64,000 nt of DNA from CAWKDC01 sp044445605 (GTDB taxonomy: Bacteria; Pseudomonadota; Gammaproteobacteria; JABCZS01), in contig JBIOEA010000006.1 of NCBI GenBank assembly GCA_044445605.1, positions 1 through 64,000 on the forward strand. Reading direction: 5' to 3'. The translations under genes and the position numbers were made by a program. The notes under the pieces are model-generated. The model worked only from the letters and a program-made list of their open reading frames with translations. It was not told where the DNA came from and made no database searches. Below are positions 17,195 through 26,000 of the stretch, piece by piece. Numbering within the stretch: the first letter of the stretch is position 1; every line of letters starts with the position of its first letter.

Positions 17195-18123
17195 TTTTCC
17201 GCCACCCGCAAAATGGCACTACGCGAACGTGCGTTCAGTGACACCTCTGCTTCTGTTGCTTTCATTTTCCCCAATAATTTAAGGATCCCTTTCGGCCTGT
17301 CCCCACGGTAAGGGATAATGCCTTTAGGTTCCTCACCCATCGATGCGGCCTTCAACGTTTGTTTGACCAAACGATCTTCCAAGGAATGAAAGCTTAACAC
17401 CACCAAACGCCCTCCTGATTTTAGCGCGTTTATGGCTGCTGTGAGTGCTATTTTTACATCTTCCAGTTCTTGATTGACCACCATGCGGACTGCTTGGAAT
17501 GTTCTTGTCGCAAAATGCTTGTTTTTTTCTTTGAAGGGGATCGCTTTTTCGATCACATCGACCAATTGATGCGTGGTTGTGATCGGTGTTGTTGATCTTA
17601 CCTCAACAATTTTACGGGCGATGCGGCCGGCAAAACGTTCTTCACCGTACACTTTTAAGGCGTGAGCAATGTCTGCTTCGTCAGTGTGGCTTATCCAATC
17701 GGCGGCAGTGAACCCTTTGCTGGTATCCATGCGCATGTCGAGCGGGCCGTTTCTCATGAAACTGAACCCTCTTTCAGGGTTATCCAGTTGAGGCGAAGAA
17801 ACACCTAAATCAAATAAAATACCGTCGACCAGTCCAAACCCATGCTCTTGCAATGCTTCTTGAATGTCTTTGAACGAGCCATGATAAACCTCAATGGGCA
17901 ATCCGCTTTCTTTCATGGCACTGGCGCTGGCGATGGCTTCTGGGTCTTTGTCGATGACAAGCAAACGGCCGCTCGACAACATGCCCGCGATCACGCGCGC
18001 ATGCCCGCCGCGTCCAAACGTCGCGTCGACATAATCACCCTCAGGCGTAATGTTCAAGGCCTCGATTGCCTCGTTGAGCATCACACTTGCGTGTGGCGTT
18101 GTTACAGTTTCAAGCCTTGCCAT
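17188..18123 (-). CDS. rsmH: RsmH, 16S rRNA C1402 N4-methyltransferase
   Basis: RsmH (MraW) uses S-adenosylmethionine to methylate N4 of C1402 in the decoding centre of 16S rRNA; RsmI, encoded at 47008, adds the 2'-O-methyl to the same base. The 311-residue product shows the AdoMet motif VDATFGRGGHA, FDLGVSSPQLD, ERGFSF and LSFHSLEDRLVK, all typical. Its start lies inside the 3' end of mraZ by 22 bases. Confidence 0.97.
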   Translation of the reverse strand: MARLETVTTPHASVMLNEAIEALNITPEGDYVDATFGRGGHARVIAGMLSSGRLLVIDKDPEAIASASAMKESGLPIEVYHGSFKDIQEALQEHGFGLVDGILFDLGVSSPQLDNPERGFSFMRNGPLDMRMDTSKGFTAADWISHTDEADIAHALKVYGEERFAGRIARKIVEVRSTTPITTTHQLVDVIEKAIPFKEKNKHFATRTFQAVRMVVNQELEDVKIALTAAINALKSGGRLVVLSFHSLEDRLVKQTLKAASMGEEPKGIIPYRGDRPKGILKLLGKMKATEAEVSLNARSRSAILRVAEKC

Positions 18124-18542
18124 ACTTCACCTTGTGCCGTCTTTTCTAACGATTTGAAATGCTGGCCTTCTGCTTTCCAGGCCATCTCATCCCATAATTC
18201 AAATTTTTGCCCTAATCCTACCCAGATCACTTCTTTTTGTAATCGCGCATGGTCACATAAAACACGGGGAATAAGCAAGCGTCCTTGTGCATCTAGCACC
18301 ACAGACGTCGCGTTCCCAACCAGCCAACGCTGTAACGCACGCACATCTTTATCGACATTGGGTAAATCCAATAAGGCTTTCTCTATTACCTCCCAAACGG
18401 CCAGGGGGTAACCTAATAAACAGGGCTCATGGATGTCCAACGTGATGATCCATTCGCTGCAGGGAACTTCGGCGCGTACCTTAGCTGGGACGAGTAAACG
18501 CCCTTTCGTATCCAAAGTGACTGTATGTGCGCCTCTTAACAT
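18102..18542 (-). CDS. mraZ: transcriptional regulator MraZ
   Basis: MraZ is an AbrB-fold DNA-binding protein that forms a ring and represses its own dcw operon. The 146 residues contain two SpoVT/AbrB-like halves, each with the signature seen as LDTKGRLLVP near the N-terminus and LDAQGRLLIP in the second half. I start at the ATG at 18542 (MLRGAHTV), which aligns with the family and is preceded by a G-run. A GTG four codons upstream is open but falls within the operator. Confidence 0.95.
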   Translation of the reverse strand: MLRGAHTVTLDTKGRLLVPAKVRAEVPCSEWIITLDIHEPCLLGYPLAVWEVIEKALLDLPNVDKDVRALQRWLVGNATSVVLDAQGRLLIPRVLCDHARLQKEVIWVGLGQKFELWDEMAWKAEGQHFKSLEKTAQGEVWQGLKL

Positions 18543-18550
18543 CCAACCCC

Positions 18551-18574
18551 CCACTTTTTACCACTTTTTACCAC
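18551..18574 (-). promoter_or_regulatory. MraZ operator: three GTGG boxes at 10-base spacing
   Basis: On the minus strand AGTGGTAAAA occurs twice in tandem and is followed by AGTGGGG, placing GTGG cores at 18551-18554, 18561-18564 and 18571-18574. Known MraZ targets are three or four TGGG/GTGG-like boxes repeating every helical turn just upstream of mraZ. The nearest box is only about nine bases from the mraZ start, so binding would also mask the ribosome-binding site region in DNA. Confidence 0.8.
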
Positions 18575-18583
18575 TGGTTCTCT

Positions 18584-18613
18584 AAGATTGGTTGGTAAAC
18601 TGACGATTGTCAA
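18584..18613 (-). promoter_or_regulatory. probable dcw promoter (Pmra)
   Basis: A perfect TTGACA on the minus strand (18613 to 18608), an 18-base spacer and a weak -10 AATCTT (18589 to 18584) lie directly upstream of the MraZ boxes. The boxes would then sit over the transcription start and the first transcribed bases, as expected for a repressor. Confidence 0.5.
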
Positions 18614-18631
18614 GGGCGGTTGTATGTTTTT

Positions 18632-20368
18632 TTAGGGGTGCACCGACCCCTTTGTAATTAACAAATCCCCCAACACGAGGAACTGCAAATCGCAACCCAA
18701 GAACATATTCAATGCATCGCGGGGGCTACATACCATGGGTTCGCCACGACGGTTCAATGATGTATTCAGCAACACGGGGTGGCCACGACGTGTTTCCACG
18801 GCTTTCAATAAGGCGTAGTAACGTGGATTGGCTTCGGGGTCAACAATTTGTGCACGAGCCGTCCCATCTTCATGAACCACTTCCGGCACACGGGTTTTCC
18901 ACTTTTCAGCCACTTTAAAAGCGAATGTCATGTAGGGTGAAGGATGATCCGTCTGCAACATGTCTTGTGCAATCTCTGGTGCAATACTCGGACAAAATGG
19001 CCGCCAACGTTCGCGGAATTTAATTTGCAAATTGATCAGTTCGGCAATCTTACGATGACTTGGGTCACCTAAAATACTGCGATTCCCCAATGCACGTGGG
19101 CCAAACTCCATGCGTCCTTGGAACCATGCTACGGGATTGCCTTCTGCCAAAATATCCGCTGTTTTAGCAACGATATCATCACAGCGCGTCACGTTGATCT
19201 TATCTTTGAATGGTTCGCAGGCAGCGAGACATTCTTCCGTTGTGTATTGCGGGCCTAAATACACGTGCTTTAAGGGGGAAATCTTCTCGCCCATCTCATG
19301 TGCCACATAGGTCGCAGCACCGACAGCCGTACCCGCATCGCCTGCAGCCGGTTGCACGAATAATGTTTTCACGTGCGGCAACGCAAGAATACGTTGATTC
19401 AATTTCACGTTGAGTGCTACACCGCCGGCAAAACAGATGCGTCCTGTTTCACGAATCACATCACCCAAATACCGCTCGATCAAGGCAAGTGATGTTTCTT
19501 CTAATAATTGCTGAATACTCGCCGCATAATGAATATAAGGCTCATCAATCTCATCGCCATGACGTTTAGGTCCTAACCATTCAATCAGTTTTTTACTGAA
19601 ATAATAAGCTTCACCGTTTTCTTTGTAGCGACGAATACCGACGGTATTTGCCAAGGCTGTATTCACTTCAAATCCATCATCCGTCAGCTTCAACAGTCTC
19701 GATAAATCGTAACGCTTCGGATCACCATAAGGCGCCATGCCCATCACTTTGAATTCACCATCCAACATTTCGAAACCGAGAAATTGCGTCATCGCGCCAT
19801 ACAATCCGCCGAGCGAATCCGGATCATAGAATTCTTTAATTTTCGTGATCTTGCCGTTTTCGCCAATGCCAAAAAATGTCGTGGCAAATTCGCCCTTTCC
19901 GTCAAAACCAATGATCGCTGTTTTTTCTTCGAAACCACTGAGATGATAAGCCGAACTCGCGTGTGCCAAATGATGCTCAACCGGTTGAATGCGCGTGCGG
20001 GTCATGTCGAACCCAAGTTCTGTTAAGAGTGCTTCGACTTGTGCGCGATAACGACGGTGACGACGATTGCCGTTGAATAATACGTCCAATGCGCGATCCG
20101 GTGCGTACCAATAACGCTTGGCATAATGCCAACGGCCTTTATACGTGAAGGGGAACGGGGCATGAGGGATCGCAACAATATCAATGTCTTTCGGTGTGAG
20201 GCCGGCCTCTTTAAGGCAGAATAACGTCGCTTCACGTGCCATGTTGCCTTTGGCATGTTTGTCGCGGATAAAACGTTCTTCTTCTGCACATGCCAGTAAC
20301 TTGCCATTCACCACTATCGCCGCCGACGCATCGTGCCCTAGCGCGCCGGATAAACCTAAAATATTCAT
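18632..20368 (-). CDS. NodU/CmcH-family carbamoyltransferase
   Basis: This 578-residue protein belongs to the family that moves a carbamoyl group from carbamoyl phosphate to a hydroxyl of a sugar or secondary metabolite. The N-terminal half has the ASKHA/TsaD-like fold, with GLSGALGHDASAAIV at the start, the metal-binding HHLAH at 132-136 and GFDGKGE. The C-terminal domain has FQGRMEFGPRALGNRSIL and LLNTSLNRRGEPMVCSP. It is transcribed towards mraZ with a 77-base gap holding the mra promoter. GGAGAG precedes the start. The substrate is unknown; carbamoylation of a surface or envelope glycan is a plausible inference. Confidence 0.9.
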   Translation of the reverse strand: MNILGLSGALGHDASAAIVVNGKLLACAEEERFIRDKHAKGNMAREATLFCLKEAGLTPKDIDIVAIPHAPFPFTYKGRWHYAKRYWYAPDRALDVLFNGNRRHRRYRAQVEALLTELGFDMTRTRIQPVEHHLAHASSAYHLSGFEEKTAIIGFDGKGEFATTFFGIGENGKITKIKEFYDPDSLGGLYGAMTQFLGFEMLDGEFKVMGMAPYGDPKRYDLSRLLKLTDDGFEVNTALANTVGIRRYKENGEAYYFSKKLIEWLGPKRHGDEIDEPYIHYAASIQQLLEETSLALIERYLGDVIRETGRICFAGGVALNVKLNQRILALPHVKTLFVQPAAGDAGTAVGAATYVAHEMGEKISPLKHVYLGPQYTTEECLAACEPFKDKINVTRCDDIVAKTADILAEGNPVAWFQGRMEFGPRALGNRSILGDPSHRKIAELINLQIKFRERWRPFCPSIAPEIAQDMLQTDHPSPYMTFAFKVAEKWKTRVPEVVHEDGTARAQIVDPEANPRYYALLKAVETRRGHPVLLNTSLNRRGEPMVCSPRDALNMFLGCDLQFLVLGDLLITKGSVHP

Positions 20369-20426
20369 TCAACTCTCCAAAATTGGCTGCCTTTTGCGAA
20401 CAGCACATAATACCGTATTTTTGGCT

Positions 20427-20455
20427 TTGACAATGGACCCGTATGGCTTTATCAT
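20427..20455 (+). promoter_or_regulatory. strong promoter of darP-rlmKL
   Basis: TTGACA (20427-20432), a 17-base spacer and TATCAT (20450-20455) match the sigma-70 consensus in 11 of 12 positions. The ATG of the next gene is at 20462, so transcription should begin at or within a base or two of the start codon, predicting a leaderless message. Confidence 0.75.
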
Positions 20456-20461
20456 GCCCCC

Positions 20462-20749
20462 ATGAACAACGACGACTTTGACTTACCCGAAAAGCCCAGT
20501 AAAACGCAGCGCAAGCGCGATATGGAGGCCCTTCAAGCACTTGGCGAAGCGCTATTGTCGTTCGCCCCGGCTAAACTCAAGGGTCTCAACCTCCCCCCCG
20601 AATTCATGGCGGCCCTCGTCGAAGCCCGTCGTATCCCCGCTCGCAAAGCCGGACGCCGTCATAATCAATATATCGGGCGCCTCATGCGCGAGTTGGACGA
20701 AGAAACCCTCGCAGCCATTAAACACTATCTATCCCTTCGAGGCCGCTAA
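20462..20749 (+). CDS. darP: DarP/YjgA-like ribosome-associated protein, half length
   Basis: DarP (YjgA, DUF615) is a late 50S assembly factor. This 95-residue protein matches the N-terminal half of the family: the basic entry SKTQRKRDMEALQALGE, the IPA-RKAGRRHNQYIGRLMRELD segment and a final short helix. E. coli DarP is about 183 residues, so the C-terminal half is missing here. The frame is closed by a normal stop just two bases before rlmKL, so it looks like a stable short form rather than a broken gene. The two genes probably form an operon, both acting on the large subunit. Confidence 0.8.
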   Translation: MNNDDFDLPEKPSKTQRKRDMEALQALGEALLSFAPAKLKGLNLPPEFMAALVEARRIPARKAGRRHNQYIGRLMRELDEETLAAIKHYLSLRGR

Positions 20750-20751
20750 CC

Positions 20752-22947
20752 ATGCAGTATCAGTTTTTTGCGAATTGCCCTCGCCATGTCGAAGGCCTTT
20801 TATTAGCCGAAATCCAATCCCTAGGCGCTACTTCAGCCAAAGAAACCGTCACTGGGGTTTACTTCGAGGGCACCCTCGAAACCGCCTATCGCGTCTGCTT
20901 ATGGTCCCGTCTGGCCAACCGCGTACTACTACCACTCGCCACTATCGACGCCCTCGATATCGGGTCCATTCATCGTGGTGTTGACAGCATCAACTGGGCG
21001 TCGCACTTTACGCCCTCGAACACATTCCGGATCGATTTCTCCGGCCAATCCACACTGATCCATCAATCACAATACGGCGCACAACTCGTCAAAGACGCCA
21101 TCGTCGATCAGTTTCGCGATAAAACAGGCCGTCGCCCTACTGTCGAAACCATTCATCCCGACATCCGTATTCACGCCCATTTGTATGGCGATAAATTAAA
21201 CATCAGCTTGGATTTGTCCGGCGAAAGCTTGCACAAGCGTGGCTATCGCTTGAGCACCGGCGATGCACCGATCAAAGAAAATTTGGCCGCAGCATTGCTC
21301 ATCCGCGCCGGATTCCCTGCCCGCATGAACGATCTTACTTATGTCATCGATCCTATGTGCGGAACCGGGACACTGCTTATCGAAGCAGCACTCATCGCCA
21401 CCGATTGCGCCCCCGGATTATTGCGCAAACAATTTGGATTCTCCCATTGGTTGCAGCATCAACCCGCCTTATGGGAACCGCTCGTCGAAGAAGCCAAACA
21501 ACGCCGCGCGCAAGGCAATGCGAAAAAACTGCCCGATTTCCGCGGATACGATGCCAGCCCGCGCGCTGTCTCACAAGCACGTGAAAACGTCGGTAACGCC
21601 GGATTAACCAATTGTATCGAAATCACCGTGCGTGAATTATCCCAACTCACTCCACCCACCCACCATGGCGATAAACCCGGCTTTTTAATCACCAATGCTC
21701 CTTATGGCGAACGCCTGGGCGATGAAGATTTACTCAAACCCTTATATCAACATTTCGGCGAACGTTTAAGAGAAAAATTCATTGGATGGGACGTTGCATT
21801 ATTCACAGGCAACATCAACCTCGGGAAAGCCTTAGGTATTCGTGCAAAGAAAAATTACACGTTTTTGAACGGCACAATCCCCTGCAAATTATTAATGATA
21901 TCCGTCGAACCAGAATGGTTTATGCGCGAACATAAAGCATTAGAAGCACTAGAAGCATTAGATAAGAGCGAAACATCTCTCGCCCCTACCATCCAACAAG
22001 AAATTCCCGCAGAAGCCGAAATGTTCGCGAATCGTTTACGCAAAAACGCCAAAACATTAGCTTCATGGGCGAAGAAGCATGACGTCTCGTGCTATCGTCT
22101 TTACGATGCTGACATGCCAGAATACGCCGTCGCAATCGATTACTACGAAGGCTACGCGCACGTGCAAGAATACGCCGCACCGAAAACCATTGATGCGGAC
22201 AAAGCAGCCCAACGCTTAAAAGCGATTTGCCAAGCGATCCCGGCCGTGCTCGATATCCCTGCTGATCACGTCATTGTTAAACAGCGTTTTCAACAAAAAG
22301 ATTTCTCGCAATACCAACGGCTAGATAACACCAATGAGTGCATCACCGTCAAAGAAGGTGCCGGTAAATTCTTGGTGAACTTACACGATTATTTAGACAC
22401 AGGGTTATTTTTAGATCACCGCCCCATAAGATTACATCTGGCGAGCATTGCCAAGGGCAAATCGTTTTTGAATTTGTATTGCTACACTGGCAGCGCGACC
22501 GTGCATGCCGCATTAGGTGGGGCACGCAATTCCGTCAGCGTTGACATGTCTGCCACCTACACCACGTGGGCGAAACGGAATTTATCGTTGAATGGATTAA
22601 GCACCTCGTTGCATCAAGTGATTCAAGCTGACTGCTTCCGCTTCCTCGATGAGAATGCGCAAAAATTTGATCTGATTTTTCTGGACCCACCCACTTTCTC
22701 CCGCTCCAAACGGATGGAAGATGATTTCGATATTCAGCGTGACCACGTCGTCCTGATTAAAAAAACCCTCCGTCATTTGGAGCGAGATGGCGTCCTGTAT
22801 TTCTCAACCAACTTCAGAAAGTTTAAACTCAGCATGGATGCCTTCCCTAACCTGTTGATTCGGGATATCACCCGCCAAACCATCGATAAAGACTTTGAAA
22901 GGGACCTTAAAATCCACCAATGCTTCGAAATCACTTTTAAGGCTTAA
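20752..22947 (+). CDS. rlmL: RlmKL, bifunctional 23S rRNA methyltransferase
   Basis: The N-terminal RlmL half has a THUMP domain (about residues 45-155) and a methyltransferase that makes m2G2445; its AdoMet and catalytic motifs are seen as VIDPMCGTGTLLIEAAL and TNAPYGERLGD (NAPYG for the usual NPPYG). The C-terminal RlmK half makes m7G2069 and shows LDHRPIR, FLNLYCYTGSATVHA and DPPTFSRSKRM. At 731 residues it is slightly longer than the E. coli protein. The fused form is typical of gammaproteobacteria and helps place the organism. Confidence 0.96.
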   Translation: MQYQFFANCPRHVEGLLLAEIQSLGATSAKETVTGVYFEGTLETAYRVCLWSRLANRVLLPLATIDALDIGSIHRGVDSINWASHFTPSNTFRIDFSGQSTLIHQSQYGAQLVKDAIVDQFRDKTGRRPTVETIHPDIRIHAHLYGDKLNISLDLSGESLHKRGYRLSTGDAPIKENLAAALLIRAGFPARMNDLTYVIDPMCGTGTLLIEAALIATDCAPGLLRKQFGFSHWLQHQPALWEPLVEEAKQRRAQGNAKKLPDFRGYDASPRAVSQARENVGNAGLTNCIEITVRELSQLTPPTHHGDKPGFLITNAPYGERLGDEDLLKPLYQHFGERLREKFIGWDVALFTGNINLGKALGIRAKKNYTFLNGTIPCKLLMISVEPEWFMREHKALEALEALDKSETSLAPTIQQEIPAEAEMFANRLRKNAKTLASWAKKHDVSCYRLYDADMPEYAVAIDYYEGYAHVQEYAAPKTIDADKAAQRLKAICQAIPAVLDIPADHVIVKQRFQQKDFSQYQRLDNTNECITVKEGAGKFLVNLHDYLDTGLFLDHRPIRLHLASIAKGKSFLNLYCYTGSATVHAALGGARNSVSVDMSATYTTWAKRNLSLNGLSTSLHQVIQADCFRFLDENAQKFDLIFLDPPTFSRSKRMEDDFDIQRDHVVLIKKTLRHLERDGVLYFSTNFRKFKLSMDAFPNLLIRDITRQTIDKDFERDLKIHQCFEITFKA

Positions 22948-22995
22948 CGATTTTTTAACCCCCTGATCTGCAATGTCTTTTATTTGTTATCTAAC

Positions 22996-23023
22996 TTGAT
23001 TTGTCGCCCGCCTACACTATACT
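22996..23023 (+). promoter_or_regulatory. promoter of the giant adhesin gene
   Basis: TTGATT (22996-23001), a 16-base spacer and TATACT (23018-23023) predict a start near 23030. This lies downstream of the TTG codon at 23001 and supports translation from the ATG at 23058. Confidence 0.6.
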
Positions 23024-23057
23024 TATCTCAGTAGGCCCGTTATTACTATATATAAGC

Positions 23058-26000
23058 ATGGGCTTGAGGTGGTGTAGTGTGTGGTTGGGAAACAAAGAAT
23101 GCATAAGTCATTCAAAGCATGAGCTCCATTTGGGCCCAATCAGCTGTGGTGTGTCTTTATGCCTGCTAACCGCTGCCTCCCCTGCGATGGCCAACCCTCA
23201 AGGCGGTCAAGTCGTCGGCGGCCAAGCCAGCATCAAATATGGCGCCACGACGGTTATCAATCAAACATCCAATCGCGCCATCATCAATTGGAATAATTTT
23301 TCAATCGGCCCCAGCGAAAGAACACAGTTCAATGATCCCAATGCCAATAGCGTCACCTTAAACCGTGTCACCGGTGGCAACCCTTCCCAAATCTTGGGCA
23401 GCCTTTCTTCGAATGGCCAAGTATTCTTAGTCAATCCCGCAGGCATTGTGTTTGGTAAAACAGCACAGGTTGATGTCGCTGGATTGTTAGCCACCACCGC
23501 TAGCATCACCAATAAACATTTCATGAGCGGCAATTACCAATTCACCAGCGCACCCGATGGTTCAAGAATTGTAAACGAAGGCAATATCACCGTGCGAAAT
23601 GCAGGGCTTGCAGCATTAGTAGCACCAAACGTCGTCAATAGTGGCGTAATTAACGCAAAACTTGGACGCGTTGCGTTAGCTTCAGGCAGTGCATTCACTG
23701 TCGACTTGTATGGTGACAATTTAATTTCTTTCGATGCCACCGGCACCGTCAAAGGCAGTGTCAATAACATGGGCCGCATTGCAGCCGATGGCGGTACCGT
23801 CATGCTCTCTGCCGCCGCCGCACAAGGGATCGTGGAAAATGTCGTCAACACCTCAGGCTACATTTCAGCGATCAGCGTATCAAACAAAAATGGCAACATT
23901 ATGTTGGTAGGCGCTGGCAATCATTCCAGGGTTCAAGTATCTGGCACCTTAGATGTGTCGGGCAGTGCCACAGGACAAACGGGCGGCACGATTGAAGTCG
24001 CTTCGAATGATATTCAATTGTTGAGTGGCAGCGTGTTGAATGCCAGTGGGTATGCCGGCGGCGGCAATATACTGATCGGTAGCGATCATTTCCACGGGCC
24101 ATTGAATACAACGGGATTAAGCATTCTTGATACACCTTATTTTATGACCGAAGCACAATCTGTCACGGCTGCATCAGGCAGCAGCATGGTGGCTGATGCG
24201 CTCAAAAGCGGTAATGCTGGGAACGTAGAAGTATGGGGCACCACCTCCGATATATTTTCGGGCAGCATTTCAGCACAAGCCTATGGCGAAAAAAGCAATG
24301 GCGGACAAGTTGAAACCTCCGGCGGAACCTTAGATGTTTCGGGTTCCCAAGTCACCACCCACAGTGTATTAGGCAAATCAGGTGTCTGGTTGCTAGACCC
24401 TCATAATGTCACGATTGGCACGGTAGATAGCCAAGCATTTCAAAGCCCCTATAATCCAACCGCGGATAATTCGACGATCAATGTTGCAACCATCAATTCA
24501 GCACTGCTGACCAATAGCGTTATCATTACCACGGGTCTTTCAGGCAGCCAATCAGGTGATATTACTTTTAACAATACCGCCACACCCATATCGATACTGA
24601 ACACTGCCAACACCTCTTTCAGTGCCTATGCTGCTCGCAATATTGTATTCAATGCGGGCGCACAAATTATCAATGCAGGCTCAGGCAGCATTAATGTGCA
24701 AGCAGATTCTGGATTAACAGGTACGGGCACGATTACGTTCCCAGCATCCAACACATCAGCGCTGGTTCAATCAACGGGTTCCGGCACGATTAATTTTTAC
24801 TACACATCACCCACTCAAGTACCGATTTCAACCTTCCAAACCAGCAACTTTGTTAACATTTCAGGCACCAGCAAATTCAACCCTAATATGCAAATTAAAC
24901 TGGCCGCTGGCGGCGCGATTAACGACACCGTGGCAGCCAATATCAACACCTCATTGATCACAGACAAAACAGGGGTTGTTGTTTTCTACCCAGGTGCTAT
25001 CACCTTTAATAACGACTCAGCGCAACCCATTGACTGGAGTACAACGGCCAACCTTGTCATCAAAGCAGACTCAAGTTTAACAGGCACGGGCGCTATCAGC
25101 TTTAATGCCGGAGCACCTACCATTGTTTCAACTGGCGGCGGTAATATCAGCATGTATTACTCTCCCACTGTTTTCGAACAATTCGATAATACATTGAGCT
25201 CACATATTGCATTGTCAGGTGGCGGCACATTCACACCCACCATGCAAGTGAACATGCACGCCGCAAGCACAGCAGACACCATCACATCAACAGATGTCAC
25301 CGCATTCAATGCTGCCTTGACAGCATCCACGCCAACAAGCGTCATTGCCTATGATAGTAACAACTCTCTTTCATTTGCCAATACGAGCCCCATCAGCTGG
25401 AGTACCAACGCATCCTTTACCGCTGAAACATTAGCCGGCGCCGCTACAACGTACAACCTGATTATAGGCTCAGGCGGTACCGCACCCTTTATCACTGCAT
25501 CTGGATCGTCACTGCTCAATTTGTCATCCGTGAATGATATCAATGTTAACACCAGCAATGCGATCACTGACACTGGCACAGGTGCAACAACCTGGCAGTC
25601 AAACGATAACATTAACTTCACCACGGGAAGTACAGCCTATGCTAACACTGGAACAGGCAAAGCCACACTCATTGCATCCAATGCGGTCAACCTAAACAAT
25701 ATTGAATTTCAATCGATTACACAGTCAAATAATAATGTTGACGTTGTCGCTAATACGTTAAATGCGTCAAGTGGCGCGCTTATCACGCTTAACACCAATG
25801 CTGCTGACATCATCAAAACTGCCCTGCAATCAGGCACCACCATAAACATCTCCAATACCAGTGGTGATATCGATTTCACCGCACCTATTGCGTGGACAAA
25901 CCCTTCTCCTGAAGCAGGAAAGGCAACACTGACGGCAACAGCCACTTCTGGCAATATCAATATGACCACGCTTGGAGCCACCATCACGGCCACAAACCAG

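Noticed and set aside
18628..18656. AGGGGT/ACCCCT hairpin at the end of the carbamoyltransferase gene as a terminator
   Set aside because: For the minus-strand transcript the hairpin is followed by A residues, not U; the stem is also short.
19264..19292. Carbamoyltransferase segment encoding GEKISPLKH, which resembles the repeat-encoded peptides
   Set aside because: The DNA is not palindromic, and a PLKH-YLGP phrase is normal for this enzyme family, so the resemblance is chance.
23001..23057. TTG start giving 19 more residues to the adhesin
   Set aside because: The promoter -35 ends at 23001 and its -10 lies at 23018-23023, so this codon would not be transcribed from it; the extra residues would add a second hydrophobic stretch before the signal peptide.
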